From Lactobacillus acidophilus (GTDB taxonomy: Bacteria; Bacillota; Bacilli; Lactobacillales; Lactobacillaceae), in NCBI RefSeq assembly GCF_034298135.1, contig NZ_CP139575.1, forward strand, positions 1,612,001 to 1,676,000: 64,000 nt of DNA. Reading direction: 5' to 3'. A program made the translations under genes and the position numbers. Positions 1 to 7,382 of the stretch are shown here, one piece after another. Under the pieces are notes generated by a model that worked only from the letters and a program-made list of their open reading frames with translations, searched no databases and was not told the DNA's origin. Within the stretch, counting starts at the first letter, position 1; each line of letters begins with the position of its first letter.

Positions 1-1572
1 GTAAACAATACCCTTGATGTCTGGACGTACAAGCCAAGCTTCAGTTCTGTAGTAAAGTGGTGAAATACCTTGTTCGTTAAGCAAGATCTTTTCTGCCTTT
101 TCAAGGTCATCCCAACGCTTAGTAGTATCTGGAGTAGTCTTAGAATCTGCGATTAACTTATCGTATTGTGAGTTACTCCACTTACCATTGTTGTTTGCAT
201 TCTTGCTAGTGAACAAGTCAACAAATGAAATTGGATCTGCAAAGTCTGCTGACCAAGCTGAAACAACTGTATCAAAGTTACCACTAGTTGAACGACTCAA
301 ACGAGTCTTGAATGGTACGTTTGATACTGATACCTTAATTCCCTTCAAGTTTTCTTCTAATTGACTTTGAAGAGTTTCAGTTGTCTTTTGACCTGAATCA
401 GTATCATCTGAGAGAATTGAGAATGATACGCTCTTTACACCCAATTCTTTCAAAGCTTGCTTATAAAGCTTCTTAGCTTCAGTTGGGTTGTATGAAGTAT
501 CCTTCTTATCACCAACAACGCTAGACCAGTCTTTACCATCGTGATTTACTACACCCTTTGCAGTCAAACTAGTAGCTGGAGTGTTTGAACCACCTAAAGC
601 ATTTGCCAAAGCTTTTCTGTTAATTGACATTGAGATAGCTTTACGCAAGTTTTCATTCTTGAAAATCTTTTGCTTTTGGTTAAATTGCATGTAGAAGGTT
701 GCAGCAGAATCACGTAATGTGTAACCAGCATTGTGTTTTAAGTTCTTAGTTTGTTGTGCATCTAAGATAGTTGCATCAAGCTTGTTTGATTGGTACAAGT
801 TGTATGCAGTTGAAGGTGTCTTTTGAACACTGTAGTTAATAGTATCAAGCTTAACGTTCTTCTTATCCCAATAGTTCTTGTTCTTTTGAAGTTTCCATGA
901 AAGATTAGAACCTGTCCAACCTTTTTGAACGAATGGGCCATTGAAGGCAGTAGTCTTAGATGAAGTACCATACTTGGAACCATTTGCTTCAACTACCTTT
1001 TGATTTTGTGGGAAGAATAGTGGGAATCCCATCAAAAGCTTGAAATATGGAATACGCTTGTCTAAAGTAACAACCAATTTGTTGTCGCCTTCGGCTTTAA
1101 TACCTAAGCTGTTAACTGGGGCTTTACCAGCTGAAATTTGAGTTGCATTATGAATTCCTTCAAATAAGTAGGCATATTGTGAAGCTGTCTTTGGATCAAC
1201 GGTTCTACGCCAAGAATAGACAAAGTCTTTAGCGGTTAATTTATCACCATTTGACCACTTAGAATCACGTAAGGTAAAAGTCCAAGTCTTACCATCTTTA
1301 GATACCTTGGTATTTGTAGCTAAGGCATTTTCAACTTTAGAGTTCTTACCCAAACGGTAAAGTCCTTCTTCTACGTTGTTTAATTGATTAAAACTAGTAG
1401 CATCAGTAGCCTTAGAAATATCCATTGTTGGAATTTCAGCAGCGTCCATCCAGCTAATTGACTTCTTAGCTGAACCTGATGAACTTGATGAATTATTACT
1501 ACTACATGCTGCTAAGGCTGAACCAGCAACAAGAATTGTTGCTCCTGCAGCAAATACTTTTTTAAGCTTCAT
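1..1572 (-). CDS. oppA: Oligopeptide ABC transporter substrate-binding lipoprotein (OppA family), 3' end outside the window
   Basis: Solute-binding lipoprotein that captures peptides outside the membrane for an Opp-type ABC importer. The first 23 residues are a lipoprotein signal peptide ending in a lipobox with Cys23 (SALAAC), followed by a Ser/Asn linker. The mature part has the SBP_bac_5 pattern: WTFTLRD, an NGDKLTAKDFVYSWRR stretch, and FNGPF. The start is the ATG at 1572, with GAGAGGGGCAA just upstream. 524 codons are present and the C-terminus lies beyond base 1, so little should be missing compared with the usual 540-590 residues. No other opp gene is in view, so it may be an orphan receptor. 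Family assignment is firm; peptide preference cannot be read. Confidence 0.9.
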   Translation of the reverse strand, partial: MKLKKVFAAGATILVAGSALAACSSNNSSSSSGSAKKSISWMDAAEIPTMDISKATDATSFNQLNNVEEGLYRLGKNSKVENALATNTKVSKDGKTWTFTLRDSKWSNGDKLTAKDFVYSWRRTVDPKTASQYAYLFEGIHNATQISAGKAPVNSLGIKAEGDNKLVVTLDKRIPYFKLLMGFPLFFPQNQKVVEANGSKYGTSSKTTAFNGPFVQKGWTGSNLSWKLQKNKNYWDKKNVKLDTINYSVQKTPSTAYNLYQSNKLDATILDAQQTKNLKHNAGYTLRDSAATFYMQFNQKQKIFKNENLRKAISMSINRKALANALGGSNTPATSLTAKGVVNHDGKDWSSVVGDKKDTSYNPTEAKKLYKQALKELGVKSVSFSILSDDTDSGQKTTETLQSQLEENLKGIKVSVSNVPFKTRLSRSTSGNFDTVVSAWSADFADPISFVDLFTSKNANNNGKWSNSQYDKLIADSKTTPDTTKRWDDLEKAEKILLNEQGISPLYYRTEAWLVRPDIKGIVY

Positions 1573-1687
1573 ATTATTGCCCCTCTCATTTATGAGAAAA
1601 TTAATAAAATTTCTTAAGTTGTTTATAAGTATATATTACGATTTTTTAATTTGCAAGTTTTTCTAATATTTGGGTAAATATATTAGT

Positions 1688-1725
1688 AAAAAATAAGCCT
1701 TGATACAGTTATATCAAGGCTTATA
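1688..1725 (-). terminator. Rho-independent terminator after the HD-domain gene
   Basis: An 11-bp stem (AAGCCTTGATA pairing with TATCAAGGCTT) is followed on the minus strand by a run of T. It lies 16 bases beyond the stop of the HD hydrolase gene, ending the PepC-family/HD transcript before oppA. Confidence 0.8.
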
Positions 1726-1740
1726 CTTATTAAACTTTTT

Positions 1741-2394
1741 TCATACATTCCATTCATTCATGAACTCTTGAACGAAATTATGCATATATTCTGTTCGACG
1801 ATTAGCTTCTTTTTTCATTGCAGGCGTATTCATTGTATCAGCTAAATGAAAAAGCTTCTCATAAAAGTGATTAATCGTTGTCTCAACATGATTACGATAT
1901 TGATCATGACTAACCAACTTCTCCGGTTTAATTTCTGGATCATAAATCTTATTGCCATGCTTGCCGCCATAAGTAAACGCACGGGCAATTCCCATAGCAC
2001 CTAAGCTTTCTAACCGATCGGCATCTTGCACATATTGTCCTGAAAGAGGCAAATGATAATGATGCTCAATATTAGCCGAAAAAGACATGTGCTGAATAGT
2101 AAACAAAATATCCCAAACTTCTAAATCAGTAAATCCAACTTCAGGAAGTAATTCCTTTATTTCAGCAATTACTTTATCTGGATTGTCACAGACTTTTTCA
2201 TCAATTGTGTCGTGTAAATATCCACCACTTTTAATAATTGCAACCATCCGACTATCTGCATGTGCATCTGGATGATCTTCGAGATACATCTTGCTAGCCA
2301 GATTTGCGACACGCTGACCATGATAAAAGTCATGACCAGTTTTTTCATCTTTTAAATGTTTTTTGGTAAATTCAACAACTGCATCAATATTCAT
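1741..2394 (-). CDS. HD-domain phosphohydrolase, YedJ-like
   Basis: Predicted metal-dependent phosphohydrolase of the HD superfamily, 217 residues. Putative metal ligands are His25 (FYHGQRV), His61-Asp62 (GYLHDT) and a later Asp in QDADRLES, the usual H...HD...D series of YedJ/YpgQ-like proteins, which act on nucleotides. I start it at the ATG at 2394 because that ATG overlaps the TAA of the upstream peptidase gene (TAATG), a translational-coupling arrangement. An upstream ATG at 2412 lies inside the peptidase gene and has no better ribosome site. Substrate unknown; pairing with a peptidase gives no obvious pathway link. Confidence 0.8.
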   Translation of the reverse strand: MNIDAVVEFTKKHLKDEKTGHDFYHGQRVANLASKMYLEDHPDAHADSRMVAIIKSGGYLHDTIDEKVCDNPDKVIAEIKELLPEVGFTDLEVWDILFTIQHMSFSANIEHHYHLPLSGQYVQDADRLESLGAMGIARAFTYGGKHGNKIYDPEIKPEKLVSHDQYRNHVETTINHFYEKLFHLADTMNTPAMKKEANRRTEYMHNFVQEFMNEWNV

Positions 2395-3707
2395 TATGCC
2401 ATTGAGTCCCATGCTTCTACTGGTGTTGCTTCGCCTTCCCAGATCTTAATTAATTTTTCTGGTACATATTGCTTTTTTACAACCACCTTGAATAAGTATT
2501 CATTAAACCACTCATCATTCATGACAAAGTAGCCCTTTTCACCGACCTTACTGCCCCATGAATTTTCAACCTTCCATTGTTGAGGCTGTCCGTCTACAAC
2601 GTCAACTCCCACTAAAGTCATGGCATGCGTTGAGCCTGAAGCACCAGTTTGTAATCTTTCTTTTTTATTTAACTTAGTTTCAATATCAAAAATTAAATCT
2701 GTTTGGTAAAGACCCTTAGACAAGATACCTTTTTGACGATCACTCTCTTTACCAACATCACAACCAAACCAAATAGTTTCACCAGCTTCAAGCTGCTTAA
2801 TAGCCGCTTCTTTTAAATTATCAATTTCTGTATTCAAAAATTGTACTGGTGTGCCGCCTTCAACATTATCTTCAAATGGAAGAGCATAAAGCTTATCAAA
2901 TTCATGATCAGGTGCATTAAACAAAACAATGTAATCATCTAGATCATCAGTGAAATAATTGTGGAAGAAGTCTAATGGAGTTAAATTCCCATCAAAATGA
3001 TAATTGCCATTATCATCTTTAAATTCAAGATCAAATTTTTGAACTGGTTCACCAAATGCAATAACAGCCATTCTATAAACTTCACTCAAAAATTCTTGAC
3101 GTTTAGTTTCGATTTCATCCATTTTCTTTTCTTGATAAAGTTTACGCAATACTAAACCATCTTCACGCAGTTTCATATTTAAGGCGCTATTAAACGCAGC
3201 TGTATTGTTAGCAGTAAAGCTTTCATCTTGTGCATATGTTGGAACTAAACCATACTTTCTAATTAAAGAAACAGCCATAGCCCATTGACCACCATCAGTA
3301 TCAGGACCTTGCATATAGGTATGAACCGTTCTGTCATCCAGTGGCTTATCCGCAGTATTTAAAATATTATCAAAGAAGATATTGGCTCTTTCTACTCTAT
3401 CCCAGAAGAATAGATAATTTTGTGAAAAAGTAAAATTCTTAGCATTTTGCTTTTTAGCAAAGCCATGGCGAAGCGTATTCAATGCTGCAAATAACCAGCA
3501 GCGACCCGATTGTTTTTGATCAGTTACATTATCTGTGGGAATTTCAATAGAAAATGTACGATTTAGCTTTCTAACCCCCTCATTATTAAAGCTGGCCTTT
3601 TGTACACCATTATTCACTACTGCAAGTTCAGCAACACGATTTCTAGGTTGCTTCTCATATTCTTGTTGAAATTTGGCAATTTCTGCCATTGTCAGCTTGT
3701 GTTTCAT
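2394..3707 (-). CDS. C1B-family cysteine aminopeptidase/endopeptidase (PepC/PepE/PepG type)
   Basis: Cytoplasmic papain-like (bleomycin-hydrolase family) peptidase that degrades imported peptides, 437 residues, the family's normal size. Catalytic residues are visible: Cys70 in QSGRCWLFAA, His near 361 in GSTHAMTLVGVD and Asn near 382 in VENSWG. PepC, PepE and PepG cannot be separated from sequence alone; the C-terminal tail, which limits PepC to aminopeptidase action, ends here in VEAWDSMA. I chose the ATG at 3707, preceded by GAAAGGA at a good distance, rather than the ATG at 3734. The stop overlaps the next gene's ATG. Confidence 0.88.
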   Translation of the reverse strand: MKHKLTMAEIAKFQQEYEKQPRNRVAELAVVNNGVQKASFNNEGVRKLNRTFSIEIPTDNVTDQKQSGRCWLFAALNTLRHGFAKKQNAKNFTFSQNYLFFWDRVERANIFFDNILNTADKPLDDRTVHTYMQGPDTDGGQWAMAVSLIRKYGLVPTYAQDESFTANNTAAFNSALNMKLREDGLVLRKLYQEKKMDEIETKRQEFLSEVYRMAVIAFGEPVQKFDLEFKDDNGNYHFDGNLTPLDFFHNYFTDDLDDYIVLFNAPDHEFDKLYALPFEDNVEGGTPVQFLNTEIDNLKEAAIKQLEAGETIWFGCDVGKESDRQKGILSKGLYQTDLIFDIETKLNKKERLQTGASGSTHAMTLVGVDVVDGQPQQWKVENSWGSKVGEKGYFVMNDEWFNEYLFKVVVKKQYVPEKLIKIWEGEATPVEAWDSMA

Positions 3708-3781
3708 TGATTTTCCTTTCTCGTCAAAAATCATTCTGTACTAATTGTCATCATTTTAGCCTATTTTAAGCATGAAAAAAA

Positions 3782-3853
3782 GCCGCTTCCCAGGTTTGAA
3801 CTGGGAACCTCCTCCTTACCACGGCGGTGCTCTACCTATTGAGCTAAAGCGGC
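3782..3853 (-). tRNA. tRNA-Thr (anticodon GGU), with an irregular anticodon arm
   Basis: A 72-nt cloverleaf can be drawn: acceptor GCCGCTT/AAGCGGC, D stem GCTC/GAGC, T stem CCCAG/CTGGG with loop TTCAAAC. No CCA is encoded. The anticodon loop reads GTGGTAA, giving GGU for Thr. The anticodon stem CCGCC/GGAGG carries a G-A mismatch at 29-41 and position 32 is a purine, both unusual. It sits between the peptidase and a small secreted-protein gene on the same strand. Confidence 0.8.
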
Positions 3854-3910
3854 GAATATATTGTATCAAAAAAGGCGAAGACATTCATTACGAAAATCTT
3901 TGCCTTACTA

Positions 3911-4267
3911 TTAGTTTTTAACAATATCCTTTGCGTTAAGCCATCTATTTTTACTAATAAGGATTATTTTCTTCTTATTAATTTTTTTAACAGCTTTAAC
4001 GATAAACGTTGAGCCCATTTTAACCTTATGCTTTGTTTTTTTAGCATATTGATTATAAACAGGTACCGTTTGCTTTTGAGTATCTTTTATGACTACAAAA
4101 ATTTTGTCGCCTTTTTTAATGACGGGATTAGTTGGAGCAGTTTGAGACATACCTAAATTAGGTGCACGACCTGAGGTAGCATGGACTATGCCTACATTAA
4201 TACACACTGCACTTAAGCTAATTATTAAAAGCGAAATGACCTTTAATGGGGTTTTAGAATTCTGCAT
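3911..4267 (-). CDS. Small secreted protein with one SLAP-like repeat
   Basis: 118 residues with an N-terminal signal peptide (LKVISLLIISLSAVCINVG, likely cut after VHA). The mature part contains a short basic unit (VPVYNQYAKKTKHKVKMG...NRWLNAKDI) that resembles a single S-layer attachment repeat: Tyr-rich start, KKG-like turn and a closing A-x-DI. A GAGG ribosome site precedes the ATG. It may be a small cell-surface protein held by charge to wall polymers; the SLAP resemblance is weak and is inference. No enzyme domain is visible. Confidence 0.6.
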   Translation of the reverse strand: MQNSKTPLKVISLLIISLSAVCINVGIVHATSGRAPNLGMSQTAPTNPVIKKGDKIFVVIKDTQKQTVPVYNQYAKKTKHKVKMGSTFIVKAVKKINKKKIILISKNRWLNAKDIVKN

Positions 4268-4332
4268 TTTACTAACCTCTTCCTATGCTCATTCCCTTCT
4301 CAATTCAACTATAGCATGTTTAACTTAATATA

Positions 4333-4362
4333 AAAAGAGACTGAATTACTTCAGTCTCTTAA
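4333..4362 (-). terminator. Rho-independent terminator after tyrS
   Basis: Eleven-base-pair stem AAGAGACTGAA/TTCAGTCTCTT with a four-base loop and a T run on the minus strand, directly after the tyrS stop codon. Confidence 0.85.
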
Positions 4363-4374
4363 TCATTAAGTCAA

Positions 4375-5637
4375 TTATTTAATTGTAACAAGTGTGTACT
4401 TTCTCTTACCCTTACGGATAATTACATACTTACCGTCAAATGCACTTGATGGATCAACTTCAAAGTCTACGCTTTGTTCACGATCCCCATTAACGTAAAT
4501 GGCACCATTCTTTACATCTTCACGAGCTTGACGCTTAGATGGTTCGATCTTAGTATCAACCAAGAAATCAACGATATTTTTCTTTTCACTACCTGCTTCA
4601 GCACTTGGAGCATTCTTCAAACCTTGTTCGATCTGTGTTACTGACAAATTCTTAATATCACCTGAGAATAAAGCATCAGTAATCATTTGAGCTTCCTTCA
4701 AGCCTTCTTCGCCGTGAACAAACTTAGTAACTTCTTCAGCAAGCTTCTTTTGTGCTGCACGCTTCCAAGGTTCCTTTTCAGTCTTTTCAGCCAAATCTTC
4801 AATTTCTTCGTGACTAAGGAAAGTGAAGTACTTAAGATACTTAACAACATCACGGTCATCTTGATTAATCCAGAATTGGTAGAATTCGTAAGGACTAGTC
4901 TTTTCTGGATCAAGCCATACGGCACCACCAGCTGATTTACCAAACTTAGTACCATCTGCCTTAAGCATCAATGGGATAGTTAATCCAAATGCAGGACGAT
5001 CTGAACCTTCAAGCTTGTGGATCAAGTCGATACCCGCAGTAATGTTACCCCATTGGTCACCACCACCGATTTGTAATTGAACACCATCATCCTTGTTCAA
5101 ATGGTAGAAGTCGATAGCTTGTAAAATTTGGTAAGTAAATTCTGTAAATGAAATACCATTTTCAAGACGACTAGCAACAACATCCTTATTAATCATGTTG
5201 TTAACTTGGAAGTACTTACCGTAATCACGTAAGAAGTCGATCAAATTGATCTTACCAAGCCACTCTGCGTTGTTTCTAATTTCGAAGTTTTCAGTACCAA
5301 ATAACTTCTTCATTTGGTTAGTTAAACTTTCTTCGTTATGCTTAACTTGTTCAGCAGTTTGAAGAACACGTTCAGTTGTACGACCTGATGGGTCACCAAT
5401 AGCACCAGTACCACCACCGATCAAGATTACTGGATGGTAACCAGCCATTTGGAATCTCTTCAAAATCATGAATGGAATAAGGTGACCGATATGAAGTGAA
5501 TCACCAGTTGGGTCAGTACCACAGTAAAGAGCTAAATCATCATGTTCAGCTAAGTACTTTCTCAAACCTTCTTCATCAGTTTCTTGATTAATAGCGCCGC
5601 GCCATTTTAAGTCTTCTAAAATATCAAATTTTGCCAT
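4375..5637 (-). CDS. tyrS: Tyrosyl-tRNA synthetase
   Basis: Charges tRNA-Tyr with tyrosine in the cytoplasm. Class I signature HIGH is present (DSLHIGHLIP), with the second motif as KFGKS. The tyrosine site shows YCGTDPTGDSLH and QIGGGDQWGNI, as in TyrRS. A C-terminal S4-like RNA-binding domain follows (PSKRQAREDVKNGAIYVNG). The true start is the ATG at 5637, preceded by GGGGGAA; an earlier in-frame ATG lies inside the T-box leader. Length of 420 residues is normal. Expression is controlled by the Tyr T-box immediately upstream. Confidence 0.97.
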   Translation of the reverse strand: MAKFDILEDLKWRGAINQETDEEGLRKYLAEHDDLALYCGTDPTGDSLHIGHLIPFMILKRFQMAGYHPVILIGGGTGAIGDPSGRTTERVLQTAEQVKHNEESLTNQMKKLFGTENFEIRNNAEWLGKINLIDFLRDYGKYFQVNNMINKDVVASRLENGISFTEFTYQILQAIDFYHLNKDDGVQLQIGGGDQWGNITAGIDLIHKLEGSDRPAFGLTIPLMLKADGTKFGKSAGGAVWLDPEKTSPYEFYQFWINQDDRDVVKYLKYFTFLSHEEIEDLAEKTEKEPWKRAAQKKLAEEVTKFVHGEEGLKEAQMITDALFSGDIKNLSVTQIEQGLKNAPSAEAGSEKKNIVDFLVDTKIEPSKRQAREDVKNGAIYVNGDREQSVDFEVDPSSAFDGKYVIIRKGKRKYTLVTIK

Positions 5638-5640
5638 ATT

Positions 5641-5860
5641 TTCCCCCAATAAAAAACGTCCCTTGAGAAAAAATCTCAAGGGACGACTAATTATCTTCTT
5701 TAGCCGTGGTACCACCCACGTTCATGCCTATTTGGCATCTCAAAATAGTTGATAAAGAAACTACCCTATCAGTATTTCGTCAAAATCGACCTGCCTAGCT
5801 CACACCTAACCGCTAGTTCTCTGAACACTGAATCGATTTACTACTTGTGTTAATAATGAT
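5641..5860 (-). promoter_or_regulatory. Tyrosine-specific T-box leader of tyrS
   Basis: The minus-strand leader contains the T-box core GTGGGTGGTACCACGG (about 5706-5723), followed by a strong terminator with an 11-bp stem (CGTCCCTTGAG/CTCAAGGGACG) and T6 just before tyrS. Further upstream the specifier region reads GACGAAATACTGATAG, with TAC (Tyr) in the usual place, and an AG-rich stem I. Uncharged tRNA-Tyr would pair with UAC and prevent termination. Its 5' boundary is approximate. Confidence 0.93.
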
Positions 5861-5890
5861 CTTAACTAGAAAAACGTATTTAGTCAACTG

Positions 5891-7282
5891 CTATTTCAAG
5901 AAAACTTCCTTTACAGTTGACCATGGACCTTCTTCTTTACCGTTTAAGGCTTGCAACTTTAATTCATAAGTTTTATTTCTAGTAATGCCAGTAACTGCGT
6001 TAGAATCTTGATCAGTAACTTCATAATACCACTTGTTCGTTCCTTTTTGACGATATGCTACACGATAACTTTGAGCAGTATCAATCTTAGTCCAAGAAAC
6101 GTGAATATTGTGATAAGTATTATCAGCTTGAGCATTTAATTCAACTGCGCCTGGAACTCCATTAGCAGGAGCATAATAAGTGTGTTCTACAATCTTAGTC
6201 CATGCACCAAAGTAATTATCTGTTTCTGGATTACCATATCTGATGTAGTTTGGATTACTTACACCACGTGCAACAAATTCATAAGTTTGACCATTAACCA
6301 ATTTTCTACCAATTTGGACTGGAATTTCATGACCATTCACTTTCAGATAACGCGTAGCAGAAGCCGTACTTACTTTTGTAGTATTACTACTTGAGCTGAA
6401 TGGTGCAAATTTTGATCCTTTTTCGCGCCATGCAAGTTCGTAAGTTTTAGCGTGAAGTGCATCCCTCAAGCTAGCAACTACTCCATCTTTAGTATCTTTC
6501 AAAGATTCAATTTCAGTATCTGCTGGCACCATGCGAGTATCAGGAACTGCAGTTAATTGGAAGTTATAAAGCCCACGTGTGCTTACACTAAAGTAATAAG
6601 TACCTTTAGCTAAATACCAGCTTTGACTAGCAGATTTATTGCCTTTACTACTGAAAGTCTCTGGATAAAGTATAGTATTATCACCAACAGGATTATTATC
6701 ACTAAACATGGTTATGCCCATCTTACTGAAAATATTACCATTTCCTAGTTGATAAATCGGGGCATTAGTCATCTTCATTGTCACCATTTGTGGTGAGTCA
6801 ATAGTAAAGCGATAGTAGTCAATGCCGTCGTAATCATACATTGCACCCATCGCTTTAATCTTTTGACCCACTTTAATCTCTCTTGCTCTAAGACTACTGT
6901 TGTCGTTATTCTTCTTAGTTTCAACATAAGTTTCTAAGTTCTTACGTATCTTAGTCAAACGAGTATAAGCAGTTTTCACATTAGTATTCTTTGAACTAGT
7001 CAAATAGTATGTACCCTTACGCAAGTAATATGTATTTTTATCTTTACCATAAGGAATACATGTCCATTCCATACTATTTTTTAATGTAATATCACTATTA
7101 GTAACCACTCTACCAGCTGCAGGCAAACGTAATTTATAAATTCTGCCTTTAGCTACATAGTTGCTTTTATTGATATTAAAACTAGTTGTATTTTTTGGAT
7201 TGTACGTCCCAGCTTGCACAGTTGTGGCAGAAATGCCCAACATTGCAGCACCAGCAAGTGCCATTGTCATTATTTTTTTCAT
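5891..7282 (-). CDS. Secreted protein with C-terminal fibronectin III-like domain
   Basis: Exported protein of 463 residues with a signal peptide (MALAGAAMLGISATTVQA). The N-terminal two-thirds is unassigned, with two stretches ending in RKGTYYLTSS and AKGTYYFSVS that look like pre-peptidase-type beta domains. The last about 85 residues have fibronectin III features (NIHVSWTKIDTAQSYRVAYR...TYELKLQALNG). The start is ATG 7282, seven bases after AGGTG; a GTG nine bases upstream lies inside that ribosome site. There is no LPxTG motif or attachment repeat, so anchoring is unclear. Probably a surface or adhesion-type protein; function unknown. Confidence 0.75.
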   Translation of the reverse strand: MKKIMTMALAGAAMLGISATTVQAGTYNPKNTTSFNINKSNYVAKGRIYKLRLPAAGRVVTNSDITLKNSMEWTCIPYGKDKNTYYLRKGTYYLTSSKNTNVKTAYTRLTKIRKNLETYVETKKNNDNSSLRAREIKVGQKIKAMGAMYDYDGIDYYRFTIDSPQMVTMKMTNAPIYQLGNGNIFSKMGITMFSDNNPVGDNTILYPETFSSKGNKSASQSWYLAKGTYYFSVSTRGLYNFQLTAVPDTRMVPADTEIESLKDTKDGVVASLRDALHAKTYELAWREKGSKFAPFSSSSNTTKVSTASATRYLKVNGHEIPVQIGRKLVNGQTYEFVARGVSNPNYIRYGNPETDNYFGAWTKIVEHTYYAPANGVPGAVELNAQADNTYHNIHVSWTKIDTAQSYRVAYRQKGTNKWYYEVTDQDSNAVTGITRNKTYELKLQALNGKEEGPWSTVKEVFLK

Positions 7283-7344
7283 TTTGTTCACCTACATTAA
7301 AATCATTTTTTACTTATGCTTATTTTATCATTTACTCAAACAAA

Positions 7345-7380
7345 AAGGGACTAAAGCAAAATTGCTTTAATCCCTTTTAA
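7345..7380 (-). terminator. Terminator of the LCP-plsY-LtaS-like operon
   Basis: Interrupted stem AAAGGGA...AAGCAA/TTGCTT...TCCCTTT followed by Ts on the minus strand, immediately after the 996-residue gene. Confidence 0.75.
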
Positions 7381-7382
7381 TT

